Both the position numbers and the translations under genes were made by a program. From contig NZ_JARXIC010000011.1 of assembly GCF_031127905.1 (NCBI RefSeq), positions 1 to 64,000 on the forward strand: a DNA stretch of 64,000 bases. Reading direction: 5' to 3'. This document shows positions 26,780 to 35,994 of the stretch, piece after piece. The notes under the pieces are model-generated. The model was not told where the DNA came from. It saw only the letters and a program-made list of their open reading frames with translations, and ran no database searches. Within the stretch, counting starts at the first letter, position 1. Every line of letters begins with the position of its first letter. The DNA is from Thalassobacterium sedimentorum (GTDB lineage: Bacteria; Verrucomicrobiota; Verrucomicrobiia; Opitutales; Coraliomargaritaceae).

Positions 26780-27868
26780 ATGAATATTTCCCTCTTTGAT
26801 TATCACCTACCGTCAGAGCTCATCGCTCAGGAGCCAGCCACGCAACGTGACGCATCTCGCCTGATGGTAGTGAACCGTCAAACGCGTTCCATCACACACA
26901 CGCAATTCTCTCAGATAGGGAAGTTTCTACCTGCCCAAACCCGCTTCTTTCGCAATAATGCAGCCGTGCTCAAGGCCCGCCTCTTCGGCCAACGCCCTAC
27001 CGGTGGCAAGGTCGAGTGCCTACTGCTACAACCGGCTGAGGATGCCCAAACCTGGTGGTGTCTACTCAAACCGGGTAAGAAAACCTTTAACGCCGGCAGC
27101 TTTGGCCTGCCGGGCGAATACACTGCCGATGTGCTCGAAGCTGGCAGTAATGGTAATTATCGCGTCCGCTTTCACCCCGAACGCAACGAATCTGTGACCG
27201 AGCTGTCCGAGCGTCTCGGCATCCTCCCCCTGCCCCCCTATATCGAGCGCAGCAACGACGACCCACGCCGCAGCAACGATAACGAGCGCTATCAAACCGT
27301 CTACGCCGACCTCAAGAAACGCATCGCCGTGGCCGCGCCCACCGCAGGACTGCACTTCACACCCGAGCTAATCACTGATTTAGAGCAGGCGGGCGCACGT
27401 TTTCACGACCTTACACTACAAGTCGGCATTGGTACCTTCCACCCAATCCAGGTGGAAAACATCAAAGAACACAACATCCACCACGAGTGGTATGAGATTC
27501 CTGGCAAGGCCTTTGCCGAACTACAAAATGCCAGCACGGGACCACGCATCGCAGTCGGCACCACCTCAGTACGCTCGATCGAAGATGCCATACGTCGCAC
27601 GCAACACTCCCCCGAGACATGTCTCACCCCGGCTGGCTCCGTGCAGGCCGAAGCCGACATTTATATCTATCCGCCCGCTCAATTCGCCGCAATTGACGGC
27701 ATGATCACCAACTTCCACTTACCAAAATCCACCTTGCTCTGCTTGGTCGCTGCCTTTCTCACGCCAGGCAGTGTAGATGGCATCGCATGGCTAAAGGAAC
27801 TTTACGCCGAGGCAATTGATCACAAGTATCGTTTTTACAGCTATGGGGACGCCATGCTCATTCTGTAA
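26780..27868 (+). CDS. queA: S-adenosylmethionine:tRNA ribosyltransferase-isomerase
   Basis: QueA transfers and isomerises the ribosyl part of SAM to 7-aminomethyl-7-deazaguanine at the tRNA wobble position, giving epoxyqueuosine. The 362-residue protein starts MNISLFDYHLPSELIAQEPA, contains the conserved APTAGLHFT and VGIGTFHPIQVENIKEH motifs, and ends with MITNFHLPKSTLL and YRFYSYGDAMLIL, all typical. It is close to full family length. It is divergent from prfB with 80 bases between them and upstream of the ECF sigma factor gene. No other queuosine gene is nearby. Confidence 0.96.
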   Translation: MNISLFDYHLPSELIAQEPATQRDASRLMVVNRQTRSITHTQFSQIGKFLPAQTRFFRNNAAVLKARLFGQRPTGGKVECLLLQPAEDAQTWWCLLKPGKKTFNAGSFGLPGEYTADVLEAGSNGNYRVRFHPERNESVTELSERLGILPLPPYIERSNDDPRRSNDNERYQTVYADLKKRIAVAAPTAGLHFTPELITDLEQAGARFHDLTLQVGIGTFHPIQVENIKEHNIHHEWYEIPGKAFAELQNASTGPRIAVGTTSVRSIEDAIRRTQHSPETCLTPAGSVQAEADIYIYPPAQFAAIDGMITNFHLPKSTLLCLVAAFLTPGSVDGIAWLKELYAEAIDHKYRFYSYGDAMLIL

Positions 27869-27930
27869 GCTCCTGCCTGCACTCTATACTCTTTAAAGAA
27901 TCGGGAATAATCTCCTTCCACAACACTCAC

Positions 27931-28443
27931 ATGAACGATCCAGAAACTTTAAACTTCGACGAAATCGTGAGTACCTACTATCAAGCACTCTATCGTTTTG
28001 GCTACAGTCTAGCCAAAAACGAGCATGAGGCGGGCGACCTCGCCCAACAGACTTTTTTCATCTATGCGGAAAAAGGCGACAGCCTGCGCGATAAGTCCAA
28101 GGTCAAATCCTGGTTATTCACCACACTTTATCGCGAATTCCTACGCCGGCGGCGTAAAGAAAGCCGGATGGACCACTACGAGCCCGAAATGCTCGAAGCG
28201 GCCGGCGGTGCCGTAGAACCACACATTCGACGCTCCATGGACGCAAATCTAGCAGTGGAAGCCCTCGAAGAAGTTGACGAAGTTTACCGTCAACCACTCG
28301 CGCTATTTTACATGAAAGATCTCTCCTACAAGGAAATAGCGGAAACGCTGGACGTGCCTATCGGCACGATCATGTCACGCTTGTCCAGAGGCAAAGCCCA
28401 ACTGCGCGATATTTTCAAACGTAAGGAAACCGAAACCGTTTAA
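27931..28443 (+). CDS. ECF-type RNA polymerase sigma factor
   Basis: The 170-residue protein has sigma region 2 (about 10-80; YRFGYSLAKNEHEAGDLAQQTF and the KSWLFTTLYREFLRRRR segment) and region 4 (about 108-160; PLALFYMKDLSYKEIAETL, GTIMSRLSRGKAQL). This is the compact ECF architecture. The next gene begins 13 bases after its stop behind a good AAAGGAG ribosome site and encodes a membrane protein that looks like its anti-sigma partner. The regulon and signal are unknown; YceI directly downstream is a candidate target. Confidence 0.92.
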   Translation: MNDPETLNFDEIVSTYYQALYRFGYSLAKNEHEAGDLAQQTFFIYAEKGDSLRDKSKVKSWLFTTLYREFLRRRRKESRMDHYEPEMLEAAGGAVEPHIRRSMDANLAVEALEEVDEVYRQPLALFYMKDLSYKEIAETLDVPIGTIMSRLSRGKAQLRDIFKRKETETV

Positions 28444-28456
28444 AGGAGTCACTGTC

Positions 28457-29305
28457 ATGAACCACGAAGAAGCCAAACAACTCCTCGAACTCTGCCGTCC
28501 TGGCAATCAAGAGGACCGTGAAGACCCTTTGCTTGCAGAAGCCTTTGCTCGACTCGAAACTGATGCCCGACTCAAGGCATGGTTCGAAGAGCAACAAGCG
28601 ATCGATGCCCAAATCAGCAAGAGCATCAATTCAATCACTGTGCCTGCCGACCTCAAAGCCAGCATTCTTGCGGGTATGCGCCTGCATCAGGCCCACGCCG
28701 CAGATACAACGACTGTCTCCAGCATCCCTTTTCCAGCAGAAGGCCTGCCAGGCAGCACGGAATCCAGCCCGCCGGAAGTCAGCGCAAAACAGCGTGCCTG
28801 GTGGCAGAGTCCCTGGACTGGCATCGCCGCCCTATTCGTCATCATGATGACGGTTTTAAATGTCCCGAAGAGCAATGACGCCCTCACCGAATCTACAGCA
28901 ATCGCTGGTCTACCACCTGTCATTCAGTTTCTCGCAGATGAGATCGATGCTTTGAGTAGCGGAGAATTCGATCGGCGCGACCATCGGCCCGAACAACTGC
29001 AAACCTTCCTCGCTAGCAAGCAGGCTCCCTTCCCGAAATCCATTCCCAACTGCATAAAAAAAATGCCTACCATAGGCTGTATTACCTATGAGTTCAAAGG
29101 GGCCAAATTAAGCATGATTTGCTTTAAAGAAGGCGAAGTATACCACCTGATTACAGCCGACAAGGCCACTTATCCTGACGCCCTCCCACTCGAGCCCGAA
29201 GTCTTTCAGTGCTCCGGTAAAGCATTTAAAATTTGGGTCGATGGCGAACAGGTCAAGATCCTCTCGGTAAAAGGCACCAAAGAAAACATTCCCGAATTCA
29301 TCTAA
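28457..29305 (+). CDS. Putative membrane-bound anti-sigma factor of the adjacent ECF sigma
   Basis: The 282-residue protein has a cytoplasmic N-terminal part (about 1-115; NHEEAKQLLELCRPGNQED and a helical stretch), one hydrophobic segment (about 118-137, TGIAALFVIMMTVLNVP) and an exported C-terminal domain of about 145 residues with several cysteines (SIPNCIKKMPTIGCITYEF, MICFKEG, FQCSGK). The position immediately after an ECF sigma gene and the single membrane span argue for an anti-sigma factor. No zinc HxxxCxxC motif is evident. The outer domain could sense an envelope signal, perhaps through its cysteines (inference). Confidence 0.6.
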   Translation: MNHEEAKQLLELCRPGNQEDREDPLLAEAFARLETDARLKAWFEEQQAIDAQISKSINSITVPADLKASILAGMRLHQAHAADTTTVSSIPFPAEGLPGSTESSPPEVSAKQRAWWQSPWTGIAALFVIMMTVLNVPKSNDALTESTAIAGLPPVIQFLADEIDALSSGEFDRRDHRPEQLQTFLASKQAPFPKSIPNCIKKMPTIGCITYEFKGAKLSMICFKEGEVYHLITADKATYPDALPLEPEVFQCSGKAFKIWVDGEQVKILSVKGTKENIPEFI

Positions 29306-29338
29306 TCAAATCCTCTACTCGATTCAGCAATATCATAT

Positions 29339-29911
29339 ATGAAAAAAACAATCTACCTTCTCACGGCCTCCATCCTCGCATCGCTGACCAGCAATGCCGC
29401 CGACATGGAGCTCTACACCATCGACCCAAGCCACTCTTCAGTTAAATTCAGCATCCGCCACTTTGTCGCGAAAACGACCGGAAATTTCTCTGAATTTGCA
29501 GGCACACTGTCCATCAACCGCGAAGACCTCACCCAAAGTTCGGTTGAAGCCACCATTCAAATTCCCTCGGTCGACACCGACAATCAGAAGCGCGATGCGC
29601 ACCTGCAAGAAGATGACTTCTTCAATGCCGCTCAACACCCACTAATGACCTTCAAATCTACTGAATGGAAGGCCACTGATAATGAAAACGAATTCAAGGT
29701 CACCGGCGACCTCAGCTTTAACGGCATCACCAAACCTGTCATACTCGACGTCGAGCTCCTCGGCTTCGGTGATGGCATGCGCGGAACTCAACTATCCGGC
29801 TGGGAAGCGACCACCACACTCGACCGCACGGAATGGGGCGTCAATGGCGGAAAGCCTGCTGTCGGCGACGAAGTAGATGTCACAATCAACATCGAAGCCC
29901 ACCGCAAGTAG
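29339..29911 (+). CDS. YceI-family periplasmic lipid-binding protein
   Basis: The 190-residue protein has a signal peptide ([20 protein letters not shown]) and a YceI lipocalin-like beta-barrel domain. It shows [40 protein letters not shown] and [19 protein letters not shown]. YceI proteins bind isoprenoid or lipid-like ligands in the periplasm, and some respond to acid or envelope stress. It follows the ECF sigma/anti-sigma pair by 33 bases on the same strand, so it may be part of that unit. No strong ribosome site is seen before the ATG. Confidence 0.9.
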   Translation: MKKTIYLLTASILASLTSNAADMELYTIDPSHSSVKFSIRHFVAKTTGNFSEFAGTLSINREDLTQSSVEATIQIPSVDTDNQKRDAHLQEDDFFNAAQHPLMTFKSTEWKATDNENEFKVTGDLSFNGITKPVILDVELLGFGDGMRGTQLSGWEATTTLDRTEWGVNGGKPAVGDEVDVTINIEAHRK

Positions 29912-29941
29912 TCGTAAAAACAATCGTAAAACACTAGGCGC

Positions 29942-30412
29942 TCAAAAGTCACGCGCTTGTGAATCTACCACCAGCGTTACAGGACCATCGTTCTGTGCAT
30001 CAATATTCATATGCGCACCGAACTCACCGGTTGGCACTGCAATACCCAGCGCCTGCGACAGCTGCGTAACAAAATACTCGTAGAGCGGCACGGCTTGCTC
30101 TGGCAAAGCCGCGCGATTGAATGAAGGCCGGTTGCCCTTCTTTAAACTACCATACAAGGTAAACTGACTAATCACCAGTGCTTGCCCCGAGACGGCCAAC
30201 AACGACTGATCCATACGCCCTGGCTCAGATTCGAAAACTCGCAGCTTCACGATACGTCCGACCAACCAATCCGCATCAGATTGCGTATCTTCCCGGCCCA
30301 CACCAAGGAAAATCAACAGCCCCGGCCCAGTAATCTGGCCCACGACTCGGCCAGCCACCGCCACCTTCGCACTCGAAACTCTTTGAATCACTGCTCGCAT
30401 AGCCGAACTCAA
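29942..30412 (-). CDS. dtd: D-aminoacyl-tRNA deacylase
   Basis: The 156-residue protein (family length about 145) hydrolyses D-aminoacyl-tRNA and glycyl-tRNA(Ala). Conserved marks are [20 protein letters not shown] near the start, GLLIFLGV, a SQFTLYGS motif, GNRPSF, and the [12 protein letters not shown]-terminus that forms the dimeric active site. The ATG at 30397 (MRAVIQRV) gives the standard N-terminus and is an alternative to the ATG at 30412. The gene is convergent with YceI and divergent from the DUF4136 lipoprotein gene. Confidence 0.93.
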   Translation of the reverse strand: MSSAMRAVIQRVSSAKVAVAGRVVGQITGPGLLIFLGVGREDTQSDADWLVGRIVKLRVFESEPGRMDQSLLAVSGQALVISQFTLYGSLKKGNRPSFNRAALPEQAVPLYEYFVTQLSQALGIAVPTGEFGAHMNIDAQNDGPVTLVVDSQARDF

Positions 30413-30487
30413 AGCAATCTATTCCCTCGAGTGAACTAAAAACTCACGGTTGCAATCGAGCTATCTTCAACTACCTTACCTGTTATT

Positions 30488-31030
30488 ATGAAGCCTATCG
30501 TCTCCTTACTTTTGCTTGCGACTCTTTTACTGGCTGGCTGCGTCTCACCAACCACTGTGGATTACGACCGTGCCTCAGCTGCTAAAATCAGCAACTACCA
30601 GTGCTTTGTCATCGACAGCCGTGAAACTCGCTCCAACTACCAGGACATCGTACTCAGCCCGATTGTAGATCGTCGCATCGAACAAGCGATTAGCCGGACC
30701 TTGCAAGCCAAAGGAATGCAACAGGACTGCCCAGAACCGGATTTTCGAATCACTTTCAACACCATCACTAAAACCAAAACTGAAGTCAACGATCTGGGCG
30801 TGGGACCTACGCCCTTCCGTCGATATCCATACTATGGATACGGCCGGTTCAGCCAGTTGGATATTAACCAATACGAAGAGGGCACCTTCATCATTGATAT
30901 CATCGACCAGGCTAGCAAAGAGCTAGTTTGGCGTGGGACCTATACAAAACGTCTCGGTTGGAGTGCCCCCAATGACGAAGAAGTGCAAATGATCGTCGAA
31001 GAAATTTTAGCCAGCTTCCCCCCATACTAA
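30488..31030 (+). CDS. DUF4136 family lipoprotein
   Basis: The 180-residue protein has a lipoprotein signal with lipobox LLAGC (Cys18). It continues with the DUF4136 pattern: a variable N-terminal strand region, DRRIEQAISRTLQAKGMQ, then DFRITFNTITKT, and a late EGTFIIDIIDQASKELVWRGTY motif. These proteins sit on the periplasmic or outer-membrane face; their function is not established. The gene is divergent from dtd and 76 bases before the GT-C-like membrane gene on the same strand. Confidence 0.85.
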   Translation: MKPIVSLLLLATLLLAGCVSPTTVDYDRASAAKISNYQCFVIDSRETRSNYQDIVLSPIVDRRIEQAISRTLQAKGMQQDCPEPDFRITFNTITKTKTEVNDLGVGPTPFRRYPYYGYGRFSQLDINQYEEGTFIIDIIDQASKELVWRGTYTKRLGWSAPNDEEVQMIVEEILASFPPY

Positions 31031-31106
31031 GCAGTCGGCTAATTGCCACACACCACAGTGACACAAAAGATTGATCCGAGCGTCACAGCCGCACTAATGT
31101 ACGGCA

Positions 31107-32984
31107 ATGGATCCTGCCGCCACCACCTCCACCACTACACGCCCACTCGCCGTATGGATGGTGCTCTGTATGGGCCTGTTTTTGGGCATTCTCACAATCT
31201 GGTGCTGGCAGAAGTGGGAAAGCGTGTGGATCGAACGTAGCGAAAGCTTTTTCCCACCGGAATGGCAAAACGAAGATCTGAAGTCACTCGCCTGGCAATA
31301 CCCAATCTACCGCTCGAATGACACCTACCAATGGGTGCATGTAGCTGACGCTTTAGCTGCTGGCGACCCGACTCAACTACTCCACCGTCCAGACGAAGGT
31401 TTGCCCACGGGACGCCCCAATCGCTGGCATTCGGGCCTCGCTCACCTACTAAGTAGCGGCGGAACACTAGTCGCCAAAATTCAGGAATGGCCTCGCCAGC
31501 GCGGCATTCACCACCTCGCACACTGGCTAGGTTCCAGCATCCATATTCTGGCCATCATACTCGGCAGTTGGGCGGTCAGCCGCTGGTCTGGCAGAGCTGC
31601 CGCATTGTTGTTTGCTGGACTCTTCTATTTCAATGCGGGAATCGCATGGGACTTCGCCTTCTCTCGGCTCGACCACGAAGTCATCTTTCAATTCTTCTTC
31701 TTACTCCATCTAATTGGGTTAGTGGGGCTATGCACACAGCAATGCCCGCCACGGCAGCGTAAATCATGGGCACATATGGCAGGAATCGGCGCCGGCTTTT
31801 GCTGGTGGGTGAGCGCCACTACAATGACAGCTCTAGCGGCACTCATTACCCTCGGAATAGCGATCGAATGCTATCGAGCACGCCAGCGAATCGCAGCAGA
31901 GATGTCGCAAGCAGTGCTGCACTGGGGCGGCTCCACTTGCCTGACTCTGATCCTGCTCAGCCTCTGCGACGGACGCCTCAACTTAAGCCCTTCCATTGCC
32001 ACCATACATCCAATCTTTATTCTCGCGCAAATCGGGACCACTCTCTTTTGCCTGACGCCGCTACTAATGCGCAGGAAGCAGCAAATCCTCAGCTTAGGGC
32101 TAGGCCTACTCATGGGCCTAAGCCCACTGGCCTGGTTAGTAATCTATCAAAGTGAAGCGCATCCTTGGCTAAACCCAATGATGCGACGGGTGCATGATTA
32201 CATCGTCGAATTTCAAAGCCCCTTTAGCAATGGCCTATGGGCCCAGGCAGAATACCTGCAAACGCTGAGCGTTACACTACTCGCACTGTTTGCCCTACGC
32301 TCACTTAAACGCACACGCAACGCTCTGTTCCTCTGCCTAGTGCTCGGCTTACTAGTTCTATCAGCTCTACAAACTCGCTGGGGCGGACTCCTGGCCGCAG
32401 CATCCACCCTAGGCCTATGCCTGCAAATCACACAGGATCAACACAAGTTTCGTTACTGCTGCACTGGTCTGCTAATCATCTTCATCAGCCTGTGGGCCCA
32501 TAAATGGCAGCAAATAGAAAAAAATCCCGGGACCATCTTCGTAACAGATCTGATGCTGCAAGTCGGCGCACGCGACATTAACTTAAACCTACAACGCTAC
32601 AGCGAAGGCGAAACACTCTACGTCGCCATGCCCTACGCGTTTGCCGCCACGGCCGCACTATTTCCACAAGTACATCCGATCGGCACTTTCTATTGGGAGA
32701 ATGCTGATGGGATCCAAGCTTCCGCAGATTTCTTTGCTGGCCTTGAAACGCAGGCCCCCATCGACTTCGTTGTCGTTCAGGGCGGACGTCAAGGCGCCCC
32801 CTTCGCCAAACTCACCAATTGGGTGGCTAGAAATGATATCACTCCCCGCACCATAGAATCCAGCACCGCTTGGCAATTATCCTCACAACCACATCCTCCA
32901 GAATGGATCGAAAAACCTTATTATGGAACCTTCGACACCCAACAATTTTCGGTTCGAATTTTTAAGAAGCCAGCATCTGAGTAA
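31107..32984 (+). CDS. Polytopic membrane protein, GT-C / STT3-like
   Basis: The 625-residue protein has an N-terminal helix (about 13-34), a long loop with YRSNDTYQWVHVADALAAGD (about 68-87), then roughly ten more hydrophobic helices, and a C-terminal soluble domain (about 480-625). The loop aspartate and the FSRLDHEVIFQFF motif (about 187-199) recall the acidic motifs of oligosaccharyltransferase STT3 and related GT-C enzymes, which use lipid-linked sugars. Sequence support is limited to these features. Function and donor are unknown; the downstream neighbour is the pilus operon on the opposite strand. Confidence 0.5.
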   Translation: MDPAATTSTTTRPLAVWMVLCMGLFLGILTIWCWQKWESVWIERSESFFPPEWQNEDLKSLAWQYPIYRSNDTYQWVHVADALAAGDPTQLLHRPDEGLPTGRPNRWHSGLAHLLSSGGTLVAKIQEWPRQRGIHHLAHWLGSSIHILAIILGSWAVSRWSGRAAALLFAGLFYFNAGIAWDFAFSRLDHEVIFQFFFLLHLIGLVGLCTQQCPPRQRKSWAHMAGIGAGFCWWVSATTMTALAALITLGIAIECYRARQRIAAEMSQAVLHWGGSTCLTLILLSLCDGRLNLSPSIATIHPIFILAQIGTTLFCLTPLLMRRKQQILSLGLGLLMGLSPLAWLVIYQSEAHPWLNPMMRRVHDYIVEFQSPFSNGLWAQAEYLQTLSVTLLALFALRSLKRTRNALFLCLVLGLLVLSALQTRWGGLLAAASTLGLCLQITQDQHKFRYCCTGLLIIFISLWAHKWQQIEKNPGTIFVTDLMLQVGARDINLNLQRYSEGETLYVAMPYAFAATAALFPQVHPIGTFYWENADGIQASADFFAGLETQAPIDFVVVQGGRQGAPFAKLTNWVARNDITPRTIESSTAWQLSSQPHPPEWIEKPYYGTFDTQQFSVRIFKKPASE

Positions 32985-33024
32985 TTAAAACTTCTTTCGT
33001 GCTAGACGTGGTCTCGCAATTCAA

Positions 33025-33185
33025 AACATCAATAGCCAGTCACAATAGAATGGGCACCCGACCTATTCGCAAAAGATTCGAACCACATCGAGACCGTTCT
33101 CATAGCATCGATTCTTAGAACCGGAGACATGCCCACGCCCCCGAAACTCAGTTTCAAGGCTACCTTCGGAACTACTAATGATTGC
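33025..33185 (-). repeat. Dispersed intergenic repeat, second copy
   Basis: Read on the minus strand, this segment matches the plus strand of about 20955-21055 in ordered blocks (GTTCCGAAGG; CCGGTTCTAAGAA; a TCGATGTGGTTCGAA-like stretch; CTTTTGCGAA). It lies in the gene-free space (32985-33229) between the convergent GT-C gene and the pilus operon terminator. No other gene is seen there. Confidence 0.55.
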
Positions 33186-33229
33186 TCTATATGACAGTCG
33201 AAATCGATGGTTATCACTCGACATGAAAA

Positions 33230-33253
33230 AAGCCCGCTGTTTCCAGCGGGCTT
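33230..33253 (-). terminator. Rho-independent terminator of the pilus-like operon
   Basis: A 10-bp perfect stem (AAGCCCGCTG 33230-33239, CAGCGGGCTT 33244-33253) with a 4-base loop is followed by a T-run on the minus strand, 27 bases after the secretin stop. Confidence 0.93.
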
Positions 33254-33280
33254 GATTTAAATAGTGATCTAATCCAGGAA

Positions 33281-35956
33281 TTACTCAGCCGCAGGCTCGA
33301 TCGAACGATTTACAGTGCCAGCAGGCGTCATAATCGTTGGATTTTGGAACAATGAGTTCGCATTCACATTGCGATAGTTCTGACGTGCAGGCGAGCCACC
33401 TGGGCTAACCAAGTTTGCAGTCACGAAGATCAAAAGATTCCGCTTCTGACGTGTTTCACCTTCCGAACGGAAAAGACGTCCCAGACCAGGAATGTCACCG
33501 AGTACAGGCACACTGTCATTCACACTCTTAACTTCATCACGAGTCAAACCACCCATAACAACTGTTGCACCGTCAAAAACAGTTACCTCAGTCGAAATTT
33601 CACGAGTAGAGAAGATCGGTTGATAGAAACCAGCAGGAACTGTAGCAACTGTCTCATCCGCCAAAGCAATGCTAGGACCGCCGTATTCCACAAAGCCTTC
33701 GAACTCTGTAACACGTGGCTCTAGAATCAGGCTAATGGTGTCGTCGTTCTCAACATTTGGAGTTACTGACATTTCCACACCGACATTACGAGAGACGAAA
33801 TCCTGCGGTGTGCCTGCAGTAATCGAAATCGCTGCACCACCAGTGTTATTGGATGAAACAGTCGACTCGATGTCGCCATAACTTTCAGGATAACGAAGCT
33901 CTTGCGCTACGGTGATATTTGCACGCTTACCAGAAAGTACGGTTACTTTAGGCGCACTCATCAAGTCACTACCTGACTTACGTGATAGAGCACGGATCGC
34001 AAAATCGACTCCAGCACCATTCACACTCCAACCAGCAGCAGAAAATAAATCTGTGCTCAGGCCAGAAGCCAAATCAATTGTGGTCGGTAGATCTGGAGCA
34101 GAATTATCTGAAGTAGTCGAACCGGAAGGTGTCACGATGTTGATCGTGCTGCTATCAGTGTTCACTCCGAAAGCGTCTGCCAATTGGCGACCGCCAAAAT
34201 CAAAAGTTTGGTTACCGCTAGCGCTTGTCACTGTCCAGTCAAAGCCAACCTCGTCAAGGTCGTTTTGAGACACTTCAAGGAACTTCGCTTCGATCTCAAC
34301 TTGCTTCACTTCGTTATAATTACGAAGAATGATGCGCATACGCTCCAAATTACGACGTGTTTGAGTGATAATCAACTGCTCTCCATCGAAAGCAAGGCTG
34401 GCACCTGGAAGCTCGAAGTTTACACCAGCACTTTGGAAGAAGTTTTGCAGTGCTTCAACTTCATCGTTCTGGGAAGGACCGCCACCGCCGGCAGAAGGTG
34501 CGGCAAATGGATCCACAGGGCCGGAAGAACTGCCACCGCCATCACGGAAACCTGTGAGGCGAATCACTGTAGCACGAGAGATGGGGAAGAATTCTGTGAC
34601 TGTATTCACATCGCTGCTACCGCCATCAGGGCTGACTGTGATGGCATCGCCACCTACGTCATAAGCAAAGTTAACTTGTTGTGTCACAAACTGCAGGATA
34701 CGATCTAAGTTTAGATTACGTAGGCTGATGTTCACACGTGGATTCGCATCGTTTGGATTGAACAATGGAACAATGTTCACACCAACACGCTCGGGATCAT
34801 ACTCAACGGAAAGCTCAGACAGAGTTTCGATGACACGTGTCAGCTCCATGCCCGAGAAGTTTACTTGAGGAATAATGATACCATTTAACTTGTCCTGTAG
34901 ACCTGGATTAACCACGACATCTGGACCAGCACTTTGAATGTCGAACACTTTAGGACGCTCCCAGCTTTGATCCACTTCCGTCAGCATTTGCTCACGTGTC
35001 TTGTAGAAATTTTGCTTATGAATACCACCGAGCAATTCTGCGATCTTAGTTTGAAACAGTTTTGCTTCGGAGTTGTTGGCGTCACGTGCTTCGACTTCTT
35101 TAAACGTAGAGGCTGCACCGTCATAATCACCGTTCAGGTATTGTGCACGGCCACGAGTCAAGAGGTCACGAATCACCTTGGACTGAGCGACGTATTCTGG
35201 GCTGATCTCCTTAATATCGAGATCGTATGGATTGGTGATTTGATCATCCAACTTACCAGATAAACGACGAGCAGCAGCGGAATCGCCACCAGCAGCACGA
35301 TAGTCTTCCATGCGTGCTTCAGCTGCCTTAGGATCGCCGGCATCAGCCAGTGCCTTTGCCTCTTCGAGAACGATTTTCGCCTTAGCTTCGTCCAGTGCTT
35401 CAATAGTAGAAGCTGTGGCAGTGTTCAATGTTAAGCTGGCGCGAGCCGAATTCAGAAGAGTGGAGGCGTCCGAGTAAGCACCCAGTTCTGCAAGTTGCTC
35501 AGCATCCTCGATCGCGTTCTGAGCTGCAGCAATCTTTGAATCCTGATCAGCAGCTGCGGCGGCAACAATCGCATTGGCGCCAGTTGCACTCGATGAACCA
35601 GCAGATACAGCCATTGCGGTCTCGGCAGAAAGATTTGGTGCCTTACCATATACTGTGCTGGAAGTACCGCCACTACGACGATCCAAATCACGGTTAATAG
35701 AAGCCAGCAAGCGCTGAACATTCTCATCATTGGGAGCGATCTTAATCAGCTCCTCAGCCTTCTCCTTTGCCAGGTCCAAGTTTCCAGAATCACGAGCACG
35801 TAGCGTGTCGGCCATCAGGCTGATCTTTTCCGGTGCGCTTTGTGCCTCTGCCAATTGAGGCAAGGCAAGAGCGGAGGTTCCTAGCGCGCCCGCTACAAGT
35901 AGAGCGGAGACGCGCGTGCGTGCTGCGAGGTATTTTTTCATAATTTTAGATGACAA
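33281..35956 (-). CDS. Secretin, Amuc_1098-like type IV pilus outer-membrane protein
   Basis: The 891-residue protein has a signal peptide (about 1-38), an N-terminal TPR-like helical region (about 40-320), a short periplasmic N domain with VNFSGMELTRVIETLSELSV (about 365), and a C-terminal secretin domain (about 550-860). Diagnostic motifs are VEIEAKFLEVSQNDLDEVGF, LMSAPKVTVLSGKRANI, and VFDGATVVMGGLTRDEV followed by VPVLGDIPGLGRLF. Secretins form the outer-membrane pore of type II/IV pilus systems. The long TPR N-terminus and gene order match the verrucomicrobial Amuc_1098 type rather than classical PilQ. It is the last gene of a five-gene operon. Confidence 0.92.
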   Translation of the reverse strand: MSSKIMKKYLAARTRVSALLVAGALGTSALALPQLAEAQSAPEKISLMADTLRARDSGNLDLAKEKAEELIKIAPNDENVQRLLASINRDLDRRSGGTSSTVYGKAPNLSAETAMAVSAGSSSATGANAIVAAAAADQDSKIAAAQNAIEDAEQLAELGAYSDASTLLNSARASLTLNTATASTIEALDEAKAKIVLEEAKALADAGDPKAAEARMEDYRAAGGDSAAARRLSGKLDDQITNPYDLDIKEISPEYVAQSKVIRDLLTRGRAQYLNGDYDGAASTFKEVEARDANNSEAKLFQTKIAELLGGIHKQNFYKTREQMLTEVDQSWERPKVFDIQSAGPDVVVNPGLQDKLNGIIIPQVNFSGMELTRVIETLSELSVEYDPERVGVNIVPLFNPNDANPRVNISLRNLNLDRILQFVTQQVNFAYDVGGDAITVSPDGGSSDVNTVTEFFPISRATVIRLTGFRDGGGSSSGPVDPFAAPSAGGGGPSQNDEVEALQNFFQSAGVNFELPGASLAFDGEQLIITQTRRNLERMRIILRNYNEVKQVEIEAKFLEVSQNDLDEVGFDWTVTSASGNQTFDFGGRQLADAFGVNTDSSTINIVTPSGSTTSDNSAPDLPTTIDLASGLSTDLFSAAGWSVNGAGVDFAIRALSRKSGSDLMSAPKVTVLSGKRANITVAQELRYPESYGDIESTVSSNNTGGAAISITAGTPQDFVSRNVGVEMSVTPNVENDDTISLILEPRVTEFEGFVEYGGPSIALADETVATVPAGFYQPIFSTREISTEVTVFDGATVVMGGLTRDEVKSVNDSVPVLGDIPGLGRLFRSEGETRQKRNLLIFVTANLVSPGGSPARQNYRNVNANSLFQNPTIMTPAGTVNRSIEPAAE

Positions 35957-35994
35957 CTAGTTGTTTGTTAAAGTGTTTTTAAATCAGTGTGCAA

